In this document: positions 10,301 to 17,606 of the stretch, one piece after another | How the letters are laid out: each line of letters begins with the position of its first letter | How positions within the stretch are numbered: the first letter of the stretch is position 1 | Origin: Parvularcula sp. LCG005 | GTDB lineage: Bacteria; Pseudomonadota; Alphaproteobacteria; Caulobacterales; Parvularculaceae | NCBI RefSeq assembly: GCF_032930845.1 | Contig: NZ_CP136758.1 | Coordinates: 1,999,001-2,063,000, forward strand | DNA: 64,000 nt | Direction of reading: 5' to 3' | Made by a program: the position numbers and the translations under genes | The notes under the pieces: model-generated | Database searches by the model: none | What the model was told of the DNA's origin: nothing | The model's input: only the letters and a program-made list of their open reading frames with translations

Positions 10301-10542
10301 AGTTCCTGCGGCCGATGATCATCTCATTGTCCTTCGGGGTTCTGTTCGCCCTGTTCGTGACGCTGCTCTTTGTCCCTGCGCTTTATGGCGTCGGTGTCGA
10401 TATCGCCCGCTTCTATCGGGGCCTCTGGACGGGCGAGAAACAGCCTTCCCTTGGCCACGGTCAGTCCGAGCACGGTTTGGGCGATGTCGACCTGGACGAG
10501 CTAGAGTTTCAAGACGAAAAGAACTTGAAGCCTGCTGAATAG
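7336..10542 (+). CDS. RND efflux transporter permease (AcrB/MdtC-like)
   Basis: This is the proton-driven inner-membrane pump of the tripartite system. At 1068 residues it has the family's normal length and layout: an N-terminal membrane helix (~10-30), a large periplasmic porter domain, a block of helices from ~330 to 510, a second periplasmic domain and a final helix block from ~855 to 1020. The conserved helix-4 segment LLVIGIVVDDALIVGE (~394-409) carries the Asp pair that relays protons. A second, GGVVVNDNLVLVDYVNRLR, lies in the C-terminal half; there Asn replaces one acidic residue, as is common in this branch. The start codon shares one base with the adaptor stop. An intrinsic terminator follows at 10656. 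The branch looks closer to uncharacterised AcrB/AcrD/AcrF-like pumps than to heavy-metal CusA. Confidence 0.94.
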   Translation: MHGFIRFWARNGVAANLLMILILIVGAAMFLRMEREVFPSAKFDVVNIGVSWPGASPRDVEEQIILRIEEVIADLDNMKEMSAQAREGYASLTVTMEDGGDFDSFLNEVKARIDGVSNLPPSSYPPVVSRQLGTMPMSWVAIIGDENVSEVELNRLARQYRDELAQIPNGSSLIEIQGYRSEEVSIEVTEGTLRRYGLTFDDIAASIRGASINRSSGEVRTSTGNIPLAVRQLADTEEEFERIVVRRNQDGSVLRLGDIAEIDNGFNDANFIYRINGQRGRTLEIRQPEKINIVTASQAVIDWVDRKNESDSVPQGVTLTHIYSMSDMYFGRMNLVKSNAFTGLILVLGILILFLRPVVAFWVAAGIAISFVGTFIFLPAVGVSLNMLSLFALLLVIGIVVDDALIVGESIHRQTERGREGIDAAIIGTQIVVKPVIFAVLTTMIAFSPFLFIGGGTSEFTKHIAWTIIFALTFSLIESFMILPSHLAHMKRPSPTGFAKFQSRFADALLWFADHIYRPILRTALAARYFTVTIFVMLFILSVNLLSQGWIEFKFMPDVEQRFIQLDIDMQRGTPFNRTLQVYDQINEATEQLKQELSDKNEGREIVENQQVWAWSGGLYSFLNMSESSKRSETLSTIMQRYRELIGPIPDAEEINITYSFDNSGSRFYVSLESANLDELTEAVQEIKAYLGEAGELYDVGDSFESSQEELRFSLKPGAERFGLSIGEISRQVRQAFYGEEAQRLPRDGQDVRVMIRYPLEVRESLESLSNMRIRTPDGREIALEAVAEVTYAPAVRRIDRTDRKRSATVRARIRDGADVGPLRAKFYGGAAGPGDAQKILSKYPDVTFKKRGADQEQGEFMRDVMILYGLAIFGMYMLLAIAFSSYWQPLMIMSAIPFGLMGAIFGHLMLGENFAMFSIFGICAAGGVVVNDNLVLVDYVNRLRNEGVGALSALIEAGVVRFRPILLTSVTTFVGMVPILMESSPDAQFLRPMIISLSFGVLFALFVTLLFVPALYGVGVDIARFYRGLWTGEKQPSLGHGQSEHGLGDVDLDELEFQDEKNLKPAE

Positions 10543-10655
10543 AGTTACAGTATAACAGTGATTTTCATTGGAACTGTTTACGCTGTATTAACCAAGTGGA
10601 CGGTATTTTGATCACATCTTCTCTCCCAGGAAGATACCCACCATACCCCCAAAAG

Positions 10656-10686
10656 ACGGCCCCGCTCCCCGGCGGGGCCGTTTTTC
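10656..10686 (+). terminator. Rho-independent terminator after the efflux operon
   Basis: A 10-bp perfect GC-rich stem (ACGGCCCCGC / GCGGGGCCGT) with a 6-base loop is followed by TTTTC. It lies 113 bp after the pump stop codon and before tRNA-Asn, so it should isolate the tRNA from operon readthrough. Confidence 0.88.
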
Positions 10687-10767
10687 GTTGGACAGAATTT
10701 CGTTATACACAGGGCGATTTTTCTCTGGATTCGCTGCGCGGGCATGTTATACGGCGCGCTCAGACGT

Positions 10768-10842
10768 TCCGGAGTAGCTCAGTGGTAGAGCAAGCGGCTG
10801 TTAACCGCTTGGCCGGGGGTTCGAATCCCTCCTCCGGAGCCA
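10768..10842 (+). tRNA. tRNA-Asn (anticodon GTT)
   Basis: The acceptor stem TCCGGAG pairs with CTCCGGA. The D arm is GCTCAGTGGTAGAGC. The anticodon loop CTGTTAA carries GTT at 10800-10802. The T loop is TTCGAAT and the CCA end is encoded at 10840-10842. A TTATAC box at 10747-10752 is well placed as its -10 element. Confidence 0.96.
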
Positions 10843-10893
10843 TCTGATCGTCTTTCCCTACATGAAGCCTATTGCCGTACTCACACGCGCGAC

Positions 10894-10924
10894 AAAAAGG
10901 CCTGCAGGGGTCATGCAGGCCTTT
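10894..10924 (-). terminator. Terminator of the acidic protein gene (possibly bidirectional)
   Basis: An 11-bp perfect stem (AAAGGCCTGCA / TGCAGGCCTTT) has a 7-base loop. On the minus strand the stem ends in a T run about 35 bp after the stop of the acidic exported protein. On the plus strand the T run is shorter, but the same hairpin could also stop tRNA-Asn transcription. Confidence 0.8.
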
Positions 10925-10957
10925 CCGTTGCAAGTGAGTGTCGGTCGACAGACCGGC

Positions 10958-11386
10958 TTATTCAGTGGTGGTGTCTTCGAAGTCGTCGCTGACGCCCTCG
11001 TCCATTTCTTCCACATCACTGTCGAGGTCCTCGTCCTCAGTCCATTCGTCTTCTGCGACGTCTTCGGCCTCAATAGCCTCTTCCGTGGCCTCTTCCTCTT
11101 CAACGATGGCGATGTCTTCGTCCGAGTTCAGCTCTTCTTCCGACATGTCGTAGTCATCATCGTACATGGCGTCGCCTTCGGCGATGTCAGGGTCCACTTC
11201 AAAAAGCGCGTCGTCTTCAGGTTCGACCAGAACTTCCGGTTCGGAAATTGTGCCTTCGGTTTCAACGGCAGGCTCTTCCGCAGGTGGTGTGGTGGTCGTT
11301 TCCTGGGCTGAAGCCGGGATGGCGGCGGCACCGAGGAAAGCAGCAGACAGGGTGGACAGCAGCAGTGTTGATTTCAAATTACGCAT
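10958..11386 (-). CDS. Highly acidic exported protein of unknown function
   Basis: The 142-residue product starts with a clean Sec signal peptide (residues ~1-27, ending ASA, cleaved before QETTTT). The mature part is extraordinary in composition: roughly 46 percent Asp plus Glu and, by inspection, no Lys, Arg, His or Cys. There is a Pro/Thr-rich opening, then stretches such as EEEEATEEAIEAED and a DDD-Tyr-D cluster, and no recognisable domain. It should be disordered and strongly polyanionic in the periplasm or outside the cell. The ATG has GGAG upstream and the gene ends in its own intrinsic terminator, so it is a real single-gene unit. Divalent-cation binding is a reasonable guess, but nothing in the sequence proves it. 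I do not recognise a family. Confidence 0.75.
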   Translation of the reverse strand: MRNLKSTLLLSTLSAAFLGAAAIPASAQETTTTPPAEEPAVETEGTISEPEVLVEPEDDALFEVDPDIAEGDAMYDDDYDMSEEELNSDEDIAIVEEEEATEEAIEAEDVAEDEWTEDEDLDSDVEEMDEGVSDDFEDTTTE

Positions 11387-11712
11387 TTCAAGTCTCCGTT
11401 CTCTTCAAATAGGCGACCTCCCGAAGGAGACCTTTGCAGCTGGACTATCTGGTGATTGTGTCCAGTTATGCCCCGTTAACGGTGTTGCTGTCGGGTTCGT
11501 TCCCGCCTTTTCGCCAAAAAGGCGTCCACGGAACAACTAAGGCTCCGGTCTGGCACAAATGTGTCTGAAAAGGGGCGCCGCGTTGGATTGGCCTTTCTGA
11601 AGGCCATGATTCTGCCACGGAGACGCAATGCGCGGCTCAGCGCTCGTCCTGTGGGACCTGTTATACGATGGTATGTGACAGAGAGAGGCAGGGACGCGCC
11701 CTGCCCCCGAGT
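11387..11712. other. Intergenic region between acidic protein and proS
   Basis: These 326 bp hold no convincing gene. The right part is the 3' flank of proS and the left part should contain the promoter of the acidic protein. An 8-bp inverted repeat (CGCCTTTT / AAAAGGCG) at 11504-11524 has no T run. No other structure was seen. Confidence 0.4.
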
Positions 11713-13053
11713 TTAGCGTAAGGTGAGCGCGTCGTGGACGAGTTTGGCAATCGTTGCCCCGGCCTCAGCCAGCGGCACCATCTGTTTCTCGCCGGTCTCG
11801 CGGATCTTCAGTTCGACCACGCCATCCTTCAGGCCACGCGGTCCAATTGTCGCGATCAGTGGCAGGCCAATCAGGTCCATGCGCGCAAATTTCCCACCCG
11901 CACGCTCTGAAGTATCGTCATACAATACATCGACGCCGGCGTCGGTCAGGGATTTGTAGAGGTCCGCACACACCCCATCCACTTCGGCATCGCCCGCCTT
12001 CATATTGACGATCCCCACATGGAACGGCGCCACCGCCATTGGCCATTTGCAGCCATCATCGTCATGGTAGGCTTCGATGATGGCACCGAGAAGTCGTGAC
12101 ACGCCGATACCGTATGAGCCCATCTCCACAAAAGACCGCCCATTTGGCCCTTCGACAAAGGCGTTCATCGGCTCGGAATATTTCGTACCAAAGTAGAAGA
12201 TATGGCCGACCTCAATCCCGCGCGCGGACAGGCGGTCCGCTTCAGGGATCTGATCAAATGCCGCCTTGTCGTGCATTTCATCGGTAGCCGCATAATAGGA
12301 CGTCCACCGATCGAAAACGGGCTCGAGGTCGCCGGAAAAATCCGTATCGACCGGCGGCACAGCCATATCGGTCAGGGCGCGGTGGGTGAAGACCTCACTC
12401 TCGCCCGTATCGGCCAGCACGATGAACTCATGGCTCAACTCGCCGCCGATAGGCCCCGTGTCGGCCTTCATCGGGATGGCTTTCAGGCCCATGCGGTCAA
12501 ACGTCCGCAAGTAAGCGGCGAACATTTTCAGATAGCTCTTGCGCGCGCCTTCGGCGTCGAGATCGAAGCTGTATGAGTCCTTCATACAGAACTCGCGGCC
12601 TCGCATCACACCGAACCGTGGGCGGACTTCATCACGGAACTTCCATTGAATGTGGTAGAGGATCTTGGGCAAATCCTTGTAGGACTGCACACCGCCGCGA
12701 AAGATTTCGGTGATCATTTCCTCATTGGTCGGACCATAAAGCATCTCCCGATCGTGCCGATCGGTGATTCGCAGCATTTCAGGACCGTAGGCGTCATACC
12801 GACCGGATTCATGCCACAACGTGGCGGGCTGGATCGTCGGCATCAACAGCTCAATCGCCCCTGCCCGCTCCTGTTCTTCACGGACAATCCGCTCAATTTT
12901 CTTCAGCACCCGCAGGCCAAGCGGCAGCCATGCATATATGCCCGCTGCCTGCTGGCGGATCATGCCCGCGCGCAGCATCAGCCGGTGCGACGCAATCTGG
13001 GCATCACCGGGGGTTTCTTTGAGAAGAGGAAGGAAAAAGTTGGACAGGCGCAT
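11713..13053 (-). CDS. proS: Prolyl-tRNA synthetase (short form, no editing insertion)
   Basis: ProRS attaches proline to tRNA-Pro in the cytoplasm. The 446-residue product is the short alphaproteobacterial type. It opens with the class II core ([13 protein letters not shown], then [18 protein letters not shown] in motif 1) and continues through motif 2 ([18 protein letters not shown], ~137-154) and motif 3 ([13 protein letters not shown], ~320-332). A C-terminal anticodon-binding domain ends the protein. The ~180-residue INS editing domain of bacterial-type ProRS is absent, as expected for this lineage, so Ala-tRNA-Pro correction would depend on a separate deacylase not in the window. The start ATG at 13053 is conserved in position relative to the family N-terminus. 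It lies 98 bp downstream of the GH9 gene on the same strand. Confidence 0.97.
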   Translation of the reverse strand: MRLSNFFLPLLKETPGDAQIASHRLMLRAGMIRQQAAGIYAWLPLGLRVLKKIERIVREEQERAGAIELLMPTIQPATLWHESGRYDAYGPEMLRITDRHDREMLYGPTNEEMITEIFRGGVQSYKDLPKILYHIQWKFRDEVRPRFGVMRGREFCMKDSYSFDLDAEGARKSYLKMFAAYLRTFDRMGLKAIPMKADTGPIGGELSHEFIVLADTGESEVFTHRALTDMAVPPVDTDFSGDLEPVFDRWTSYYAATDEMHDKAAFDQIPEADRLSARGIEVGHIFYFGTKYSEPMNAFVEGPNGRSFVEMGSYGIGVSRLLGAIIEAYHDDDGCKWPMAVAPFHVGIVNMKAGDAEVDGVCADLYKSLTDAGVDVLYDDTSERAGGKFARMDLIGLPLIATIGPRGLKDGVVELKIRETGEKQMVPLAEAGATIAKLVHDALTLR

Positions 13054-13151
13054 GAAGGAACCAGCTCAATGACGATTATGAGCGCCTTATCAAGACCATG
13101 CCGCGGCAAATGTCTATGAAAAGGCGCTCCTTCGCCTGCCCCTGGGCCAGC

Positions 13152-15035
13152 CTATCGTTCGTCGGCGAAGGCCGCGACCCAAAACATCGGCGCGTTCCAG
13201 TTGATGGCCACTTCGTTCAGCGAGTAGCTACCGATATCGTCCTTGTAACAGGTCTGCGGCTGGCAGTTGTCGTAGATCGACCTGGCGACATCATCGGCCG
13301 GGTTGCCATTATTGGACCCGCCGGAAAGCGCACCGGGAGGAGGACCGGGGAAACGGTCATCCGCCTGCTTGGCCCAGAAGCGGTGATGCGGGTTCAGCAT
13401 CGGATTTTCGCCATAGCCGGAGACATAGGACTGATTGATCGGGTTGCGGCCGAGAATATAGTCCACAAGATCGATCGTTCCGTCGCGATATTTTTCTTCG
13501 CCCGTCGCATCATAGGCATAGGCCAGAACGATGCCATGATTGGCGACGCCGCTGTTCGACCCCCAATTATAGGGACCGTCAAACGGAATGGCATACCCTT
13601 CGCTGTCCGCGATTTCGAGGAAATCATCGGCCAGACCAACGACATTGGTACGCAATGTTGAAGCTTTATCGTCGCTGAGCGCATCCAGGTTCAACATCAG
13701 AGACAGATTGCCAAGGGCGGCGACAGAGCCCCAGCCCATCGACGCAGGCGCCGCCAGATAGTGCTCGGACGCCTTCATGTCCGCGTGGTACTTCTCGTCG
13801 CCGGTGGTGAGGTAAAGCTCTGCGGCCGCCCAATAGAATTCGTCCGAGAAATTGGTGTCGCCATAACCGCCGCCACCGCCATTGGTGACCGTATAGCCGG
13901 CCACATCCGGGACGCGCTTGGCGGCCGCATAGGCCGTCTCCGCGGCGCTCAGGCATTTCGCTGCGAACTCGTCGTCAATGCCGCGCCAGATCCGGCCGCA
14001 TTGAGCGGCGACGCCGGCAAGGTTCAGAGTTGCCGGGGTCGATGGATAGGTCAGATAGCGTGTTGCTGGATCCTCGTGCGGCATTTGCGGCAAAGGCGTC
14101 CAGAATTCGTCATGCATCTTGTGATGCGCCATGCCCGACGCATCGGTTGGGGTCAGGTCGAGCGTCTTCTCCTGCCCATATTGGTTGCCCTTGGGCAGGT
14201 TCATCGAGGTGCCTTCGGGCACCTGCATCGCCAGCATGAATGTCAGATTGTAGCGCGCCTCGTCCAGCAGATCCGGCACGTCATTGCCGGCTTCAGGAAT
14301 ATTGACGGCACCGTCAGCGAAAGCGGCGGCCTTTGGCGTGCCGGCAATGCGCTCCCAGTAATTCTGGAGCGTCCAGGTCGAAATCCCGCTATTGACCACG
14401 TACTTTCCGTGGTCGCCCGCATCATACCAGCCGCCGGTCGTATCCAGCGTATAGGTGCAACCGCCCCAGTTATTACCGTTCACGTCCTCCGGACCAAAAC
14501 AGGTGGCGGTATCGCTGGGGTGACCGGCGGGCCGGGTAAACTCCTCCGATCCGGCATAGGGCATCTCGATCGGCACGCCGCTGCGCTGATGATAGAAGAA
14601 GCTCAAGACATCGTATTTCAGGGTCTCATAGATATCCGCCGCGATGTCGAAGGGTTCGCTTTTCACACCGCCCACCTCGACAAACAGCCCCTCGCCCGCC
14701 TCGTCCAGCTTGCTGAAGTCGATCTGATGAACAGCTTTCGCCGATCCTTCATTCACACCGAAGACGGTCGTCATTCCTTTGAAGAGGCCTTTTCCCTTCG
14801 CCGAACGAACCTGAAACGCCATGGGTGACTGGGCGTCAGTGACGACGATTGCCGTTTTCGGCCCCGATGGGGTGAAACCCACCTGATTGAGATGAACCGC
14901 TTCGACAGCGCCTTTTGTCGCCTGCTCGGCCTTGCCGTGATGATCGCTCGCCAGTGCTGTCGCATGGGGCAGCAGTGTGGTGGCGGCGGTTGCAATGGCG
15001 CTCGTCAGAAACAGGTGACGGACAGAACTCGGCAT
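13152..15035 (-). CDS. Glycoside hydrolase family 9 (cellulase/endoglucanase-like), exported
   Basis: GH9 enzymes hydrolyse beta-1,4-glucan by inversion. The 627-residue protein has a signal peptide (~1-30, ALA/S cleavage region), an N-terminal Ig-like CelD-type domain (~45-130, starting VHLNQVGF) and an (alpha/alpha)6-barrel catalytic domain (~137-625). The catalytic-base motif GWYDAGDHGKYV is at ~202-213, with the two Asp of DAGDH. NPHHRFW is the conserved His/Arg substrate motif, and the C-terminal NEVAINWNAP carries the proton-donor Glu608. Cysteines around the active site (Cys179, Cys193, and a CQPQTC pair near the end) suggest disulphides outside the cytoplasm. There is no carbohydrate-binding module. 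The gene stands alone on the minus strand upstream of proS. Cellulose, mixed-linkage glucan or xyloglucan are all possible substrates. A GH3 enzyme at the right edge could finish the job. Confidence 0.93.
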   Translation of the reverse strand: MPSSVRHLFLTSAIATAATTLLPHATALASDHHGKAEQATKGAVEAVHLNQVGFTPSGPKTAIVVTDAQSPMAFQVRSAKGKGLFKGMTTVFGVNEGSAKAVHQIDFSKLDEAGEGLFVEVGGVKSEPFDIAADIYETLKYDVLSFFYHQRSGVPIEMPYAGSEEFTRPAGHPSDTATCFGPEDVNGNNWGGCTYTLDTTGGWYDAGDHGKYVVNSGISTWTLQNYWERIAGTPKAAAFADGAVNIPEAGNDVPDLLDEARYNLTFMLAMQVPEGTSMNLPKGNQYGQEKTLDLTPTDASGMAHHKMHDEFWTPLPQMPHEDPATRYLTYPSTPATLNLAGVAAQCGRIWRGIDDEFAAKCLSAAETAYAAAKRVPDVAGYTVTNGGGGGYGDTNFSDEFYWAAAELYLTTGDEKYHADMKASEHYLAAPASMGWGSVAALGNLSLMLNLDALSDDKASTLRTNVVGLADDFLEIADSEGYAIPFDGPYNWGSNSGVANHGIVLAYAYDATGEEKYRDGTIDLVDYILGRNPINQSYVSGYGENPMLNPHHRFWAKQADDRFPGPPPGALSGGSNNGNPADDVARSIYDNCQPQTCYKDDIGSYSLNEVAINWNAPMFWVAAFADER

Positions 15036-15277
15036 GGGGCAGCTTCCTCATATATTGGGGCAGATGGTTGCGCGACAGGCTACAGAGGCACGGGTCAAAT
15101 GACCAGACTTCGCGGGCCCAGCGTCATCCGTGCCCGCTACTGAAACTTTTTGCAGTCTTGGCCATTTATCAATTGAATTGGACCGGCAGGCAGATCATTT
15201 TGTAGCGCTGTTGACCCCTCCCGCCTGAAATGGAAATTGATGCTCCTTTGGTACCGGCCAGCCCCAGGCCGCCAGCA
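15036..15277. other. Divergent promoter region of GH9 and the GNAT cassette
   Basis: About 240 bp between divergent genes. It should hold both promoters, but I see no clear operator or terminator. The upstream ATG at 15230 would extend the acetyltransferase, but the intervening codons do not look like coding sequence. Confidence 0.35.
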
Positions 15278-15754
15278 ATGACCTCGCTTGAACCGACCAT
15301 CCGTCCCGCCCATGCGGGGGACATCGACAGCCTTCTTGATCTTGAATTGGTGTTTCCGGAAGGAGACCGGGCCACCCGCCGAAACTGGCGCGATCTCTTG
15401 AGCGGACATTCGGCCGTGTTGATTGCCGATCAGGGGGAGAGCCTGGGCGGCGCCGCCGTTCTCCTGTTTCGCAAAGGCACCACGGTCGGCCGACTGTACT
15501 CGCTCGCCGTCGCGCCAGCGGCACGAGGTCGGGGTGTGGCACGCGCTTTACTTGCAGCATCGGACGAGGCCTGTCAGGTCAGGCAGTGCGACCGCCTCCG
15601 TCTGGAGGTTCGCACCAGCAACGAAGAAGCGCTTCGGCTGTATCGCAATAATGGCTATGTCGTCATCGGCCACAAATCGAGTTATTACCCCGACGGTGAG
15701 GACGCTGTGCACATGGAAAAACGTCTCATTCCAATGAAGGATATTTTGTCTTGA
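15278..15754 (+). CDS. GNAT-family N-acetyltransferase (RimI-like), first gene of cassette
   Basis: This GCN5-related acyl-CoA-dependent acetyltransferase has about 158 residues. The fold begins with TIRPAHAGDIDSLLDLE. The acetyl-CoA binding motif A is clear (LYSLAVAPAARGRGVARALL), followed by EVRTSNEEALRLYRNNGYV, the RimI-like motif B. I chose the ATG at 15278 because the domain starts immediately after it; an ATG at 15230 adds 16 Pro-rich residues without a better ribosome site. The stop codon overlaps the TTG start of the ATP-grasp gene (TTGA at 15751-15754), which strongly implies a coupled operon. The acceptor substrate is unknown. Context suggests it acetylates an amino group on the product or target of the ligase that follows. 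Confidence 0.88.
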   Translation: MTSLEPTIRPAHAGDIDSLLDLELVFPEGDRATRRNWRDLLSGHSAVLIADQGESLGGAAVLLFRKGTTVGRLYSLAVAPAARGRGVARALLAASDEACQVRQCDRLRLEVRTSNEEALRLYRNNGYVVIGHKSSYYPDGEDAVHMEKRLIPMKDILS

Positions 15755-17220
15755 GCGACTGGCTCATCCTCGTCGATGCCCTGAACGATATCGGGCAGGC
15801 CGAAACCCCGCACAAGGTGATGCGGGTGTCAGATTATCTGGCGCACCCGGAGCTTTTCGCCGGCCGTCGGCCTTACCTGCTGAACCTCAGCCGTTCCTAC
15901 AGCTATCAGTCTGAAGGCTATTACGCATCGCTGCTTGCCGAAGCGCGGGGTCACCGGGTGAGTCCGAACGTGCAGACGATCGTCGAATTGTCCGCCAAAG
16001 GTCTATACGCCCACGCCCTGCCCGAACTGAATGTGCGGCTGGCTGAGGCTCGGGCAAAGGGGGCCCCTGACGCCAAGACCCTGCTCATCGCTTTTTCCAA
16101 ACCTCAGGTCCCCGGCTATGAACGGTTGGCACGCGAGGCATCGGACTGGTTCCGTACCCCTGCGCTCGAGCTCGAGTTCAATCCGAAGGCGCCGCACGAT
16201 ATTGTCCGCATTCGTCCTGTTCCGCCTCACAAACTGAAGGATGAACGACGGAAGTTCTTCCTCGACGCCATGGCGGCCTACACCCGCGGGCGCCTGTCCA
16301 CGCCCAAGGCGAAGGCACCCGCCAAATGGTCACTGGCCATTCTGGTGGACGAGAAAGAAAAGATGCCGCCGTCCAAGAAGCCGGCCATCAAGCGGCTGAT
16401 CGATGTGGCGGAAAAAATGGGCGTTGAGGCCGAGGTGCTGGAGCCCACGGACCTCACCAGCCTGGCCGAGTTTGACGCCCTTTTTATCCGTGCAACGACC
16501 AGTATCGACAATTTCACTTATCGTTTCGCCCGTCGCGCTGAACAGGAAGGCATGCCCGTCATTGACGATACCGTGTCGATGATAAGATGCACGAACAAGG
16601 TCTATCTGAAAGAGATCTTGGAGAAGGCCAAACTGCCCATTCCGAAGACGGAAATTATCGACGAAAAGTCAAACCTCAACGATGTGTTTGACCGGTTGGG
16701 TTCGCCCGTCATTCTCAAGATGCCTGACGGCTCGTTCGGAGCGAACATGGTCAAGGCCAAAACGATGGAAGAGCTGAAAGCCGGCGCCAAAAGCATGTTC
16801 GCGGAATCGGCACTGGTGATTGCTCAGGCCTTTGTACCGACCAAGTTTGACTGGCGCATCGGCGTGCTTGGCGGCAAACCGCTCTTCGCGTGCCAGTACA
16901 AAATGGCCCGCGGTCACTGGCAGATCGTCAAATATGGTGAGAACGGCAAGTTTCGCGAAGGCGGCTCCGCCACCATCCCGATCGAGGATGCGCCGACGGC
17001 CGTCGTTGATGCCGCCGTCAAAGCCGCCCGCCTGATCGGGGATGGGCTTTACGGCGTAGACATCAAGGAAACTGAGACTGGCGTCGTGGTCATCGAAATC
17101 AATGACAATCCAAACCTCGAACTTGATATTGAAGCCGCTGTCCTGAAAGATGAGCTCTGGCGGCAGATCATCACCTGGTTCGCCAATCGGCTGGAACGCC
17201 GCATCGGCCTCCCGTCCTGA
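15751..17220 (+). CDS. RimK-like ATP-grasp ligase with N-terminal RLAN-type domain
   Basis: ATP-grasp enzymes of the RimK group join an amino acid or amine to a carboxylate through an acyl-phosphate. The 489-residue protein has two parts. Residues 1 to ~200 match the RimK-like ATP-grasp N-terminal (RLAN) region found only in front of such ligases (opens SDWLILVDALNDIGQ, with an invariant-looking NLSRSYSYQSEGYYASLLAEA segment). Residues ~215-480 form the ATP-grasp module. In it I see the Lys-containing VILKMPDGSFGANM loop, RIGVLGGKPLFACQY, and the Mg-binding EINDNPNLE at 449-457. The start is TTG at 15751, overlapping the GNAT stop. A SET-domain gene follows 11 bp later. The substrate is unknown. 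Peptide-like metabolite synthesis or protein tailing are the inferred options. Ribosomal S6 modification by true RimK is less likely because of the extra domain. Confidence 0.88.
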   Translation: MSDWLILVDALNDIGQAETPHKVMRVSDYLAHPELFAGRRPYLLNLSRSYSYQSEGYYASLLAEARGHRVSPNVQTIVELSAKGLYAHALPELNVRLAEARAKGAPDAKTLLIAFSKPQVPGYERLAREASDWFRTPALELEFNPKAPHDIVRIRPVPPHKLKDERRKFFLDAMAAYTRGRLSTPKAKAPAKWSLAILVDEKEKMPPSKKPAIKRLIDVAEKMGVEAEVLEPTDLTSLAEFDALFIRATTSIDNFTYRFARRAEQEGMPVIDDTVSMIRCTNKVYLKEILEKAKLPIPKTEIIDEKSNLNDVFDRLGSPVILKMPDGSFGANMVKAKTMEELKAGAKSMFAESALVIAQAFVPTKFDWRIGVLGGKPLFACQYKMARGHWQIVKYGENGKFREGGSATIPIEDAPTAVVDAAVKAARLIGDGLYGVDIKETETGVVVIEINDNPNLELDIEAAVLKDELWRQIITWFANRLERRIGLPS

Positions 17221-17231
17221 AAGGGGATGAC

Positions 17232-17606
17232 ATGACCTTTGACGCCAAAACCTATGTCGAAGCTTCGCCGCACCACGGCCGTGGCCTTTTCGCGCGCAAC
17301 GCCCTGTCCACCGATGACATCATTGGCATCTATCCGATGATTATTCTGTCGGCGGACGATGTCGAGAAGATTCACGACACGCCTGTCTATCACTATATAT
17401 TCTATGTGGATGATGAGGCCGACGGCCGATTGCGCGCCGCTATTGTCTTCGGGGACCTGTCCATGTGCAATCACAGCACATCGGCGAATGCGCGGTTTCA
17501 TGTCGACGCACCCTCCCGGACCGTCACCCTGATTGCCAACAGTGATATCGCTGCGGATGAAGAAATCCTCATCGACTATGAGGAATTCGCCGAAGAGATC
17601 GTCTAG
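17232..17606 (+). CDS. Small SET-domain protein
   Basis: SET proteins are SAM-dependent lysine methyltransferases. In bacteria most targets are unknown. The 124-residue product is a minimal SET fold with the expected motifs: GRGLFA (16-21), a YxFYVDD segment, MCNHS (78-82, the knot motif NHS) and EEILIDY (110-116, with the catalytic Tyr). There are no pre- or post-SET zinc-binding cysteines. It follows the ATP-grasp gene by 11 bp with an AAAGGGG ribosome site, so it belongs to the same operon. Its last four bases (CTAG) are shared with the stop of the convergent hydrolase gene. A joint role with the acetyltransferase and ligase in modifying a protein or peptide is inferred from this linkage only. 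Confidence 0.88.
   Translation: MTFDAKTYVEASPHHGRGLFARNALSTDDIIGIYPMIILSADDVEKIHDTPVYHYIFYVDDEADGRLRAAIVFGDLSMCNHSTSANARFHVDAPSRTVTLIANSDIAADEEILIDYEEFAEEIV

Noticed and set aside
13761-14828. 355-codon plus-strand frame opposite the GH9 gene
   Set aside because: It lies completely inside the GH9 coding sequence, which has all catalytic motifs. The antisense product has no recognisable domain.
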